A DNA stretch of 64,000 bases from Streptomyces varsoviensis (GTDB lineage Bacteria > Actinomycetota > Actinomycetes > Streptomycetales > Streptomycetaceae), in contig NZ_JOBF01000003.1 in the NCBI RefSeq assembly GCF_000718635.1, positions 942,959 through 1,006,958 of the forward strand. Reading direction: 5' to 3'. Of the stretch, positions 7,842 through 15,184 are shown in pieces. The notes below the pieces were generated by a model. That model was not told the DNA's origin. It made no database searches and saw only the letters and a program-made list of their open reading frames with translations. The position numbers and the translations under genes are program-made. Every line of letters begins with the position of its first letter. Positions within the stretch are counted from its first letter, which is position 1.

Positions 7842-9059
7842 TCAGTCCGTACGGGCCCGCTGCCGGCGCCGGAAGCCCACCGCGCCGCCGACGGCCGCGA
7901 GGGCCGCGATGCCCGCGCCGGCCCCCGCCAGCAGCAGCCCGCCGCCGGGCCCGCCGCCCGCGCCCTCCGCCTGGGTGACGAGGACGTGCCCGGTCTTCTT
8001 CACACGGCCGTGGTGGCTGACGACGGTGACGGGGTAGCTGCCGGGCGACAGGTCGTCGCGGATGCGGGCCGGGCCGTAGAAGCGCGGATCGTCGCCGTCG
8101 GCGGCCTTGCTGTCGTCGCGCCGCAGCGGTACGGGCGCGTCGAACGCCGCCGAGGTCGCGGTCAGCCGCTCCTCCTCCCCCGCGTCGGGGTCCACGTCGC
8201 TCCACAGGACCTTGACCGTGCCGCCCGCCTCGACTCGGAAGCGGCCCGTGGTGGCGGCCTCCGGCCGGCTGGTGCGGTCGAAGAAGGCGGGGCCGTGCCC
8301 CTTGCCGACGTAGTCGCTGTCGCCGGGGCGAGCCGCGCGGACCGTGAACCGCCGCACGGCGATGCGCCGCCCGTCGGGCCCGGTCAGTTCGGCGTCGTAC
8401 GTGCCGTCCGGGACGTCCGGGGGGAGTTGCGGGGCCGCGGTGAACATGCGCGGGTTGTTCCAGTCCAGGCCGCCCGTGTCGTGCCGCAGCACAACCGGCG
8501 CGCGGAAGGCTCGGGACCGCACGGTGAAGGAGGTGCCCTTCTCGCCCGGGTAGAGGTCGTCGAAGGAGAGCCCCACACGCTCCCCGGGCCGGGCTCCGGC
8601 CCGGTCCGCCGTGACCCTGAACTCGGGGCGCTTGGCGGCGACCGTCCGCACCCGCCCATGGCCGACCACGCGGCCGTCGACCTCGACGCGCACAGGGTGC
8701 CGGCCGGCCTTGGCGGTGAGGGAGACGGCCTGATGGGCGGCGTACCGCGGCCGGCCGCCCTCGACGGCGAGCGAGAGCCGCACGGGCCGCGCGAAGACCG
8801 GAGAGACGACGGTGACCGCCCGCGCACCCGCACCCCCCGCGACCCCCGTCACGGCGATGTCGACGATCTCCCCCGGCCGCGCTTCGAAGGCCCCGTTGAC
8901 CTCGACACGCACGGTGTGGTGGGAGGGCTTCGCATACCGGGACGCCGCATGGGCCTCCGCGACCCCGTCGGCGGCACCCCATCCCAGAACCCCCGCACAC
9001 ACCACGACCACCGCCGCCCGCGCCCGCTTCGTCTGGCCCATGCGATCCATCCGACTCAC
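7842..9059 (-). CDS. Secreted, C-terminally membrane-anchored protein of unknown function
   Basis: A 405-residue protein. Residues ~10-38 form a Sec signal peptide (AAVVVVCAGVLGWGAADGVAEAHA). The body reads as several Ig-like/beta-rich modules, each with phrasing such as VRVEVNGAFEARPGEIVDIAVTG, then FRVTADRAGARPGERVGLSF, then FRVEAGGTVKVLWSD. A Gly-rich spacer leads to one transmembrane helix and a basic stop-transfer tail (GFRRRQRARTD). I see no LPXTG or LAXTG motif before the helix, so it is probably a true membrane anchor. GTG at 9059 fits an AGGAG 12 nt upstream; ATGs at 9050 and 9041 are alternatives. Function unknown, probably envelope-associated. Confidence 0.7.
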   Translation of the reverse strand: MSRMDRMGQTKRARAAVVVVCAGVLGWGAADGVAEAHAASRYAKPSHHTVRVEVNGAFEARPGEIVDIAVTGVAGGAGARAVTVVSPVFARPVRLSLAVEGGRPRYAAHQAVSLTAKAGRHPVRVEVDGRVVGHGRVRTVAAKRPEFRVTADRAGARPGERVGLSFDDLYPGEKGTSFTVRSRAFRAPVVLRHDTGGLDWNNPRMFTAAPQLPPDVPDGTYDAELTGPDGRRIAVRRFTVRAARPGDSDYVGKGHGPAFFDRTSRPEAATTGRFRVEAGGTVKVLWSDVDPDAGEEERLTATSAAFDAPVPLRRDDSKAADGDDPRFYGPARIRDDLSPGSYPVTVVSHHGRVKKTGHVLVTQAEGAGGGPGGGLLLAGAGAGIAALAAVGGAVGFRRRQRARTD

Positions 9060-9279
9060 AGCGTCACCCCACTCCTGGAGGAAGAGGCCGATAACCTCCG
9101 CCTGGTTCCCACCCCCGACCGAAAGACGACAAAGGCCCCACGCGAGAAAGGGGAGTCAGCAGCAATCGCATCATGTTCCGAAGCGGCCGGAAATCCACCC
9201 GCCCTCTTGACCGCCCTGCCATCGGTCGGCCAGCGTCGGCGCGCAACATGGCGCAACTTTCTGGACGCAGGAGGCAGTC

Positions 9280-9531
9280 ATGGCCCTACGTTTCATCGGA
9301 ATCGACCCGGAGACCGGAGACGGCAACTGCCCTGCCGTATAGGTCGATGAGACAACCGCGGGCGCGCCGGAACTGATCGTCCAGGGCTGGCTGGCCGACG
9401 AGGGGACACAGACCGAGTGCGCCAAGAACAGCCCGAAGCCCGACACCGAGGCGGTCATCCGGCTCCCCGCCCGCATGGTGCCGCTGATCAGGAAGGCGTG
9501 CGATGCCGCAGAACGTTCCCAGCTTCGCTGA
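9280..9531 (+). pseudogene. Small conserved Streptomyces ORF interrupted by an amber codon
   Basis: An AGGAGG (9269-9274) precedes an ATG opening MALRFIGIDPETGDGNCPAV, then TAG at 9340-9342, then the same frame continues for 62 codons through VDETTAGAPELIVQGWLADE and AVIRLPARMVPLIRKACDAAE to a TGA at 9529-9531. I recall this 80-90 residue family (usually ...PTVWVDEE...) as the upstream partner of DUF6879 genes, with Trp at the TAG position. A single TGG-to-TAG change explains the break. The ORF overlaps the start of the DUF6879 gene, so its translation would normally couple to it. A sequencing error or amber readthrough remains possible. Confidence 0.75.
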
Positions 9532-10027
9532 GCTGCTGAAAGGCGCACAGCACTCTGCCGTGCACCTGGAGATGCGCGATGTCTACGACGTCGAGAACGA
9601 GCGCGAACCGTTCGCTCGGTGGCGCGCCGGCCACCGCCTGAACGAGGCGGACCGGTCGTCGTGGTGGCGCCCGTGGCTCGACCTGGTCGCGGAGACGGTG
9701 GGGCGCGGCGTCGTCATGCGTCGAGCTCGCATCGTGTCCGAACCGGTCTCCGACTACATCAAGTACGAGCACAGCGGCACGTTCACGAACATCGCGGCGG
9801 GTGAGCTGGTCCGGTGGCTTCCCCGGGCGAACGCCTCCGACCTCGCCGTGCCCGGCAACGACTTCTGGCTCATCGACCAGCGGGCCGTGCGCTTCAACGT
9901 CTTCACCGGCAGCGGAGACGTAGCCGCGCCGCAGTACACCGAGGACCCTCGGGTGGCCAAGCTGTGCGGCGACGCGTTCGAGGCCGTATGGGAGCGGGCC
10001 GTCCCGCACGAGGAGTACAAGATCTGA
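9503..10027 (+). CDS. DUF6879-family protein
   Basis: A 174-residue protein beginning FAELLKGAQHSAVHLEMRDVY, with the conserved centre FARWRAGHRLNEADRSSWWRPWLDLV, RRARIVSEPVSDYIKYEHSGT and the phrase WLIDQRAVRFNVFTGSGD. These match the DUF6879 family found beside XRE/DUF5753 regulators in actinomycetes. Biochemical role unknown; no signal peptide or membrane segment. Its ATG lies 29 bp inside the end of the interrupted ORF upstream, so the amber mutation there may lower its translation. The next gene starts 28 bp downstream, suggesting one operon. Confidence 0.75.
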   Translation: MPQNVPSFAELLKGAQHSAVHLEMRDVYDVENEREPFARWRAGHRLNEADRSSWWRPWLDLVAETVGRGVVMRRARIVSEPVSDYIKYEHSGTFTNIAAGELVRWLPRANASDLAVPGNDFWLIDQRAVRFNVFTGSGDVAAPQYTEDPRVAKLCGDAFEAVWERAVPHEEYKI

Positions 10028-10055
10028 CCCGCCGCCGCACAGGACACCTGGCTCG

Positions 10056-10904
10056 ATGAACGTCTCACCGTCGTCCGCCGCCCAAGCGGCCCGCGAAGCC
10101 GTCGCGGCCCGCCTGACCGACCTGCGCAAAACCGCAGGACTCAAGGCATACGAAGTAGCGGCCCGGTGCGGCTGGCACAAGTCGAAAGTGTCCCGGCTGG
10201 AGAACGCCGTCACGCTGCCCGAGGCCGCCGATATCCGGGCGTACCTGAAGGCGTGCGGCGCACAGGAGCATGAGGCCGAACTCATCGACCGGATCCGCAA
10301 CGCCGATCAACTGTATGTGGACTGGAAGCGATTGCACGGTACGGGCATACGGCGCATTCACGAGTCGACGGTGCCGCTGTACCAGCGCACGCGTCTGTTC
10401 CGGGTCTACTGCTCGAACGTCGTCCCCGGTCTGCTCCAGACGCATGGCTACGCCCAGGCGCTCCTGAGCACGATCAGCGACTTCCAGGGCACGCCCAACG
10501 ACGCCTCGGAGGCCGCGACGGCCCGGTTGGACCGGTCGCGGGTCATCTACGAGGGCGGCCACCGGTTCGTGCTCCTGGTGGAGGAGGCGGTTCTGCGCTA
10601 CCGCTTCGGCGACAGGGCCGTCATGGCGGGGCAGCTCGGTTCGCTCCTGGAGGTCATGTCACTGCCGTCTGTGGCCTTCGGTGTCATCCCGTCCACCGCG
10701 GCGCGGAGCATGTGGCCACTCGAAACGTTCATGGTCTTCGACGAGGGCCGGGTGCAGGTGGAAACGCTGTCAGCGGAGATCAGCATCACCAGCGAAACGG
10801 AGATCGCCGTCTACGCGAAGGCTTTCGCCGCGCTTCAGCGGCTGGCCGTATTCGGGCACGATGCTCGGGCGCTCATCACGGATGCGATCAACATTCTCGG
10901 GTGA
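10056..10904 (+). CDS. XRE-family regulator with DUF5753 domain
   Basis: A 282-residue regulator. An N-terminal helix-turn-helix (residues ~16-70: LTDLRKTAGLKAYEVAARCGWHKSKVSRLENA) is followed by the DUF5753 region (~95-275) with its typical YCSNVVPGLLQTHGYAQALL and VLLVEEAVLRYRFGD. This is the architecture of the WhiJ-like/Scr1-type proteins that are many in Streptomyces and usually pair with a small DUF397 or DUF6879 partner affecting development or antibiotic production. Here the partner is DUF6879; no DUF397 gene is seen. It likely controls its own operon, including the genes downstream. Confidence 0.85.
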   Translation: MNVSPSSAAQAAREAVAARLTDLRKTAGLKAYEVAARCGWHKSKVSRLENAVTLPEAADIRAYLKACGAQEHEAELIDRIRNADQLYVDWKRLHGTGIRRIHESTVPLYQRTRLFRVYCSNVVPGLLQTHGYAQALLSTISDFQGTPNDASEAATARLDRSRVIYEGGHRFVLLVEEAVLRYRFGDRAVMAGQLGSLLEVMSLPSVAFGVIPSTAARSMWPLETFMVFDEGRVQVETLSAEISITSETEIAVYAKAFAALQRLAVFGHDARALITDAINILG

Positions 10905-11102
10905 AACCCCGCAACTTCGTAGAACTTCCTTGAGGCCCGGCTTCCGCCGTCTTTAACGTCCTTCATATGGCAACCGCCGACCGGATCCGGTGTGACCGCC
11001 CTCCCTGAACGGGGAGCACAACGCCCCCGGTCACCTGCCGCACCCGGCCCCTCGGAGAGCGACCGAAGCACCGAACATCCCTGCCTTCGCCAGGAGACGC
11101 AT

Positions 11103-12224
11103 GTGGAAACCACGGACCTCGCCCGGCTGACCACCTACTTCGATCGCATCGTCCGGCAGTTTCAGCTGCCCGACCGGCCCGCTTCGTTCCTGGTCACGCA
11201 TCTGCTGCCCGAGCGCCCGGCATTCGTCCGCGCCGTGGCCGGTCTGTCGGACCTGCGTGCCGTGCTCCCCAAGCCGAAGTCGATCAGCCACGCCGCCCGC
11301 CGGGAGGTCGAGCGGTCCTTCTCCTGCGACACGCTGTCCCGGAGCCTGTTCGCAGCCCCGGATTCGGCCGTGATGTATCTGGAGACACGAGCGGCGGACA
11401 CTGACGTGGTACTGCTCGACGTGGGCGGCTACTTCGCCCCCGTGCTCGAAGCCCTCTGCGCCCAGTTCTCCGGCCGAATTCTCGGCGTGGTCGAGGACAC
11501 CGAGAACGGACACCGCCGGTACGCCGAGATCGACAAACTGCCCTGCCCTGTCGTGTCCGTAGCCCGCTCTCCGCTCAAGGACCCGGAGGACTTTCTCGTC
11601 GGCCAATCCGTCGTCTTCTCCACCGAAGCCCTGCTGCGGGGCAGAGGCGACATCCTGCACGGCCGCCCCGCCCTGGTGCTCGGCTTCGGGAAGCTCGGCT
11701 CCAGCATCGCCCGCCTCCTGCATGCCAAAGGCGTCCACGTCACCGTGTACGACGTCAGCCCCGTCCGGCGCGCCCAGGCCCTCTCCCAGGGCTTCGGCGT
11801 CGCCCGCGACCGGGACCGCGCCCTCACCCGCGCCGGGCTGGTCCTGTGTGCGACGGGCTCCCTGTCGCTGCGCGGCGAGGACTTTTCGCTGCTCCGCAAC
11901 GGCGCCTACATCGCCACCGTCACCAGCAGCGAAGACGAACTGGAGCTGGACGGGCTACCGTCCGGCTACGCCCGGAGCGCCGCCGGCGACGGCATCACCC
12001 GCTACCTCACCACTGGCCACTACTTCTATCTGCTCAACGACGGCAACGCCGTCAACTTCCTGCACGGCGCCAGCGTCGGCCCGTTCATCTTCCTCGTGCA
12101 GGCAGAGATACTGGCCGCCCTCCGCATGCTGGTGCGGGGAGACCTCGCTCCGGCCATGCACGACGTGTCGTCCGACGACCGCGCCGCCATCGCCGCGACC
12201 TGGCTCGACTACTACAACCGCTGA
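11103..12224 (+). CDS. S-adenosylhomocysteine hydrolase-like NAD-binding protein
   Basis: A 373-residue homologue of S-adenosylhomocysteine hydrolase (SAHH). The GTG start is fixed by AGGAG 6 nt upstream. The VVEDTENGHRRY stretch corresponds to EETTTGVHRLY of true SAHH. The Rossmann segment is HGRPALVLGFGKLGSSIARLLHAKGVHVTVYD (residues ~188-220). The C-terminal GHYFYLLNDGNAVNFLHGASVGPFIFLV corresponds to the substrate-closing segment. The SAHH block holding the catalytic Lys/Asp (KSKFDN) is replaced by LKDPEDFLVG, and the C-terminal Lys/Tyr that reaches across the SAHH dimer is absent. So NAD binding is likely, classical SAH hydrolysis doubtful. A Nudix gene follows in the same frame. Confidence 0.75.
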   Translation: METTDLARLTTYFDRIVRQFQLPDRPASFLVTHLLPERPAFVRAVAGLSDLRAVLPKPKSISHAARREVERSFSCDTLSRSLFAAPDSAVMYLETRAADTDVVLLDVGGYFAPVLEALCAQFSGRILGVVEDTENGHRRYAEIDKLPCPVVSVARSPLKDPEDFLVGQSVVFSTEALLRGRGDILHGRPALVLGFGKLGSSIARLLHAKGVHVTVYDVSPVRRAQALSQGFGVARDRDRALTRAGLVLCATGSLSLRGEDFSLLRNGAYIATVTSSEDELELDGLPSGYARSAAGDGITRYLTTGHYFYLLNDGNAVNFLHGASVGPFIFLVQAEILAALRMLVRGDLAPAMHDVSSDDRAAIAATWLDYYNR

Positions 12225-12239
12225 GGGAGATCCACGGCC

Positions 12240-12773
12240 GTCACGGCCGACCACATCCGCGCTGTCATCACCGACTACATCCACGCCCACCCCGACGAGA
12301 AGACGGCACTCGCACCCGCCCTCGATCTCCTGGCCGGCGGAGCCGACCTCACCAGCCGGAAGGAGTTCCGTGGTCACGCCACAGCCGGGGCCGTGCTGGT
12401 CGACGGCGGGCAGGCCCTGTTCATCGAGCACGCCGCTCTCGGCAGGTGGCTGCTGCCCGGCGGCCACCTGGAGGCCGACGACCCCGACCTCATGGGTGGC
12501 GCCCTACGGGAGCTGGCGGAGGAGACCGGCATCAGCGCTGGTGTCACCCCGGTCTCCCCCGTCCCGGTGCACATCGATGTGCACTCCATCCCGGCCAACG
12601 CCGCCAAGGGCGAGCCCCGCCACCAGCACGTCGACTTCCGCTATCTGTTCCGTGCCACTGCCGGCAGCGACGTGACCTTGCAGGCCGAGGAAGTCAGCGG
12701 TTTCGCATGGCGGGGCCTGGACACCATCGGCGATGCACGGCTGAGAAACCGCGTTCGCGCCGCCTTCCGCTGA
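12240..12773 (+). CDS. Nudix hydrolase lacking a normal start codon
   Basis: An open frame of ~178 codons encodes an N-terminal helical region (TADHIRAVITDYIHAHPDEK) and a Nudix domain with the box GGHLEADDPDLMGGALRELAEETGI, in which the RELxEETG core is intact. No ATG, GTG or TTG exists in frame between the SAHH-like stop (12222-12224) and a GTG at 12393, which is inside the Nudix fold. GTC at 12240, 10 nt after GGGAG, is exactly where the family N-terminus (M-TADHIRAV) should start, so a GTG-to-GTC change is likely. CTG at 12330 and GTG at 12393 are poorer options. The frame is shared with the SAHH-like gene. Substrate unknown (nucleotide diphosphate-linked). Confidence 0.65.
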   Translation, partial: VTADHIRAVITDYIHAHPDEKTALAPALDLLAGGADLTSRKEFRGHATAGAVLVDGGQALFIEHAALGRWLLPGGHLEADDPDLMGGALRELAEETGISAGVTPVSPVPVHIDVHSIPANAAKGEPRHQHVDFRYLFRATAGSDVTLQAEEVSGFAWRGLDTIGDARLRNRVRAAFR

Positions 12774-12801
12774 CCCGGCCTTGCCTTGTCATGCCACAGA
12801 A

Positions 12802-12843
12802 AAAGCCTCTGACCTGCAGATATTTCTGCAGGTCAGAGGCTTT
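12802..12843. terminator. Bidirectional terminator between Nudix gene and tmRNA
   Basis: A perfect 19-bp stem (12802-12820 with 12825-12843) with a 4-nt TATT loop, flanked by A-rich sequence on the left (AAAAAG) and TTT on the right. It ends both the rightward accessory cassette and leftward ssrA transcription. Confidence 0.9.
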
Positions 12844-12856
12844 CACATGGGATGAG

Positions 12857-13224
12857 TGGAGATGGCGGGAATCGAACCCGCGTCCAACGGTGCGGAAACA
12901 GGGCTTCTCCGAGCGCAGTCCGCTGCGATTTTCTCGGCCCCGGAGATCACGCGGACAAGTCTCCGACGGGCTCAGCCACTGTTTGATTTCCCACTAGGCC
13001 CCGTGGCCGGCCCTAGTGGTTTAGTTCCCTAGCTGATGCCAGGATCCGGGTCGGGAACAATCCCCGGGCTGACACTTCGCAGGTCGCTACTTAGGCAGCG
13101 AGGGCGAAGGAATCGCGCTTGGTGTTGGCGATTATTTTTTGCGACATATGGTTAACGAGATCATTGCCGCTTCCTCGGCTCGCTTCCCCTGCCTCGACAA
13201 CCGCTGTCGAAACCGATCATCCCC
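12857..13224 (-). ncRNA. ssrA: Transfer-messenger RNA (tmRNA)
   Basis: A 368-nt tmRNA. The 5' end GGGGATG pairs with the 3' CATCTCC to form the tRNA-like acceptor stem, with a T-arm GGTTCGATTCCC near the 3' end. The reading frame (13129 down to 13091) encodes the tag ANTKRDSFALAA followed by TAA, preceded by the A-rich resume region. The tag lacks the SQQA-type stretch that I remember in S. coelicolor (ANTKRDSSQQAFALAA). CCA is not encoded. The 5' end is close to smpB (13367-13867), its protein partner, so the trans-translation pair is clustered. Confidence 0.97.
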
Positions 13225-13366
13225 ATGTTGATTTATCAATTTGTGCGTACGCCCCTCGGGTATCCCCCGGGACGCGTCGCCATCATACGTGAACAACGCA
13301 CGACGGGGCCAGCGTATTCCCGGCCGCCCGGGCCGTGGGAGCGGCCGCGGCGGCTGGCCCGCGGGG

Positions 13367-13867
13367 TCAGGCCCGCTGGCGTCGGCGCGCCGCGGAGATG
13401 GCGCGGTCGGCCTCGCGGCGGTCCTGCTTCTCGCGGAGCGTCTGCCGCTTGTCGTACTCCTTCTTGCCCTTGGCCAGCGCGATCTCGACCTTGGCCCGGC
13501 CGTCCTTGAAGTACAGGGACAGCGGTACGAGCGTGTGCCCGGTCTCCTGCGTCTTCTGCTCCAGCTTCGCGATCTCCACCCGGTGCAGCAGCAGCTTGCG
13601 CTTGCGGCGCGCGCTGTGATTCGTCCAGGTGCCCTGCGCGTACTCCGGGATGTGCACGTTGTGCAGCCACGCCTCGCCGCCGTCGAGCTGCCCGAAACCG
13701 TCGACGAGCGACGCCCGGCCCTGCCGCAGCGACTTCACCTCGGTACCGGTCAGCACCAGGCCGCACTCGTACGTATCCAGGATCAGGTAGTCGTGCCGCG
13801 CCTTCTTGTTCTGCGCGATGAGTTTGCGGCCGCTCTTGTCTTTGTCTTTAGCCTTGTCTTTAGCCAT
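13367..13867 (-). CDS. smpB: SsrA-binding protein SmpB
   Basis: A 166-residue protein with the SmpB core: [38 protein letters not shown], then [17 protein letters not shown] and [13 protein letters not shown], and a basic C-terminal tail ([22 protein letters not shown]) that enters the ribosomal mRNA channel. It delivers tmRNA to stalled ribosomes. The N-terminus ([15 protein letters not shown]) is a lysine-rich extension, common in this genus. It sits immediately upstream of ssrA on the same strand and downstream of the S41 protease gene with a short gap. Confidence 0.97.
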   Translation of the reverse strand: MAKDKAKDKDKSGRKLIAQNKKARHDYLILDTYECGLVLTGTEVKSLRQGRASLVDGFGQLDGGEAWLHNVHIPEYAQGTWTNHSARRKRKLLLHRVEIAKLEQKTQETGHTLVPLSLYFKDGRAKVEIALAKGKKEYDKRQTLREKQDRREADRAISAARRRQRA

Positions 13868-13885
13868 AACGCCGCCATTCTCGCA

Positions 13886-15094
13886 TCAGGCCCCGCCCCC
13901 GAGGCCACTCAATACCGTGCGGGCCCGCTGCTCGGCGTCGCCGTGGGCGGCCAGGTCCGGGGTGATGCCCGCGCCGTCCACGGCCCGGCCGGCGGGGGTG
14001 CTGTAGTGGCCCACGGTCAGCTCGGCGACGGAGCCGTCCGGCAGCTCGCTCGGCTGCTGGACCGAGCCCTTGCCGAAGGTGCGCGAGCCGACGACGACCG
14101 CCCGGCCGCGGTCCTGGAGCGCGCCGGCCAGCAGCTCGGCGGCGCTCATCGTGCCGCCGTCCACGAGCACCGCGAGCGGGCGCGTGGTGTCGCCGCCCGG
14201 AGGGGCGGACAGGGCGCGCTGCGCGCCGTGCACGTCGTACGTGGCGACGAGCCCGCCGTCGAGGAAGGCGGCGGAGGCGGTGACGGCCTCGGCCACCAGG
14301 CCGCCGGAGTTGGCGCGCAGGTCGAGGAGGATGCCGTCGCCCTTCGGGGCCTCGCGCACGGCCCGGCGCACCTGCTCGCCGGTGCCCTTGGTGAAGGAGA
14401 CGACCTTGATGCGGGTGGTGGCGATGGGGCCGTCGTGCAGCCGGTCCACGGTGACGTTCTCGGTGGCGAGCCGCGCCCGGCGCAGCGTCAGCTCCCAGGC
14501 GTGCGCGCCGCGCCGGACGCCCAGCCGTACGGGCGTACCGGCGGCGGCGCCCGTACGGCCCCGCGTACCGTCGCCGCCGTCCGCCCCCCGCAGCCGGGCG
14601 ACGACCTCGGTGACGGGGCGGCCCTCGATGGCCGTGCCGTCGATGCCGGTGAGCAGGTCGCCGGCGCGCAGCCCGGAGCGCGCGGCGGGGCTGCCCGGCT
14701 GCACCCGGTCCACCTCGATCCGCCCGCCCGCGCCCGTACGGACCCAGAGCCCGACGCCCACGTACCGGCCGTCGAGCGTCTGCTGGAGGCCCTCGTACTC
14801 GCGGGCGCTGTAGACGGCGGCCCAGCGGTCCCCGCTGCGGCTCACCACGGCGCCGGCCGCGTCCGCGCCCGACTTGCCGTCCGCGGCCGCCTGCGCGGCG
14901 GCGTCGGCGAGCTGTTCGCGGTCCACGGGGCGGTCGGCGGGGGCCGGCGGAGCGGCGGTGTTCCGGACGTTCTGCCGGTCGTCGGTCCACGAACCGGCGG
15001 CGGCACCCGTCGCCAGCACGCTCGCGAAGACCAATGTCAGCGCGGCCGCTCGGCGGTGGCGGTGGAGCCGGGCGGGCATCGACGGGCCGGACAT
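13886..15094 (-). CDS. Secreted S41-family (CtpA-type) PDZ protease
   Basis: A ~402-residue carboxy-terminal processing protease. A signal peptide/anchor (AAALTLVFASVLATGAAAG) is followed by a PDZ domain (YVGVGLWVRTGAGGRIEVDRVQPGSPAARSGLRAGDLLTGIDG). The S41 catalytic domain follows, with DLRANSGGLVAEAV, the nucleophile Ser in GGTMSAAELLAGAL and the general-base Lys in RTFGKGSVQQP. It acts outside the membrane. ATG at 15094 is chosen; a GTG at 15115 is possible. Neither has a strong ribosome-binding site. The ftsE-ftsX-protease-smpB order is conserved in Streptomyces as I recall, suggesting a link to cell-wall remodelling. Confidence 0.85.
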   Translation of the reverse strand: MSGPSMPARLHRHRRAAALTLVFASVLATGAAAGSWTDDRQNVRNTAAPPAPADRPVDREQLADAAAQAAADGKSGADAAGAVVSRSGDRWAAVYSAREYEGLQQTLDGRYVGVGLWVRTGAGGRIEVDRVQPGSPAARSGLRAGDLLTGIDGTAIEGRPVTEVVARLRGADGGDGTRGRTGAAAGTPVRLGVRRGAHAWELTLRRARLATENVTVDRLHDGPIATTRIKVVSFTKGTGEQVRRAVREAPKGDGILLDLRANSGGLVAEAVTASAAFLDGGLVATYDVHGAQRALSAPPGGDTTRPLAVLVDGGTMSAAELLAGALQDRGRAVVVGSRTFGKGSVQQPSELPDGSVAELTVGHYSTPAGRAVDGAGITPDLAAHGDAEQRARTVLSGLGGGA

Positions 15095-15118
15095 GCGCGT
15101 GAGTCTAGGACACACGAA

Positions 15119-15150
15119 GGCGCCGTACGGAGACTTGTCCGTACGGCGCC
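15119..15150 (-). terminator. Hairpin between ftsX and the S41 protease gene
   Basis: GGCGCCGTACGG (15119-15130) pairs perfectly with CCGTACGGCGCC (15139-15150), 12 bp with an 8-nt loop. It lies just after the ftsX stop and only ~25 bp before the protease start, so it may attenuate rather than fully end the upstream transcript. No T-run follows. Confidence 0.6.
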
Positions 15151-15184
15151 CTGTCGCTATGTCACATCTTGCGGTACTTCCGCG

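Noticed and set aside
9340..9342. TAG read as pyrrolysine or a programmed readthrough site
   Set aside because: Pyrrolysine systems are not known in Streptomyces, and the family I recall has ordinary Trp here; a point mutation is the simpler reading.
9060..12860. Integrated element using the ssrA 3' end as attachment site
   Set aside because: I looked for a second copy of the tmRNA 3' sequence (GGTTCGATTCCCGCC) on the far side of the cassette and saw none; there is no integrase gene.
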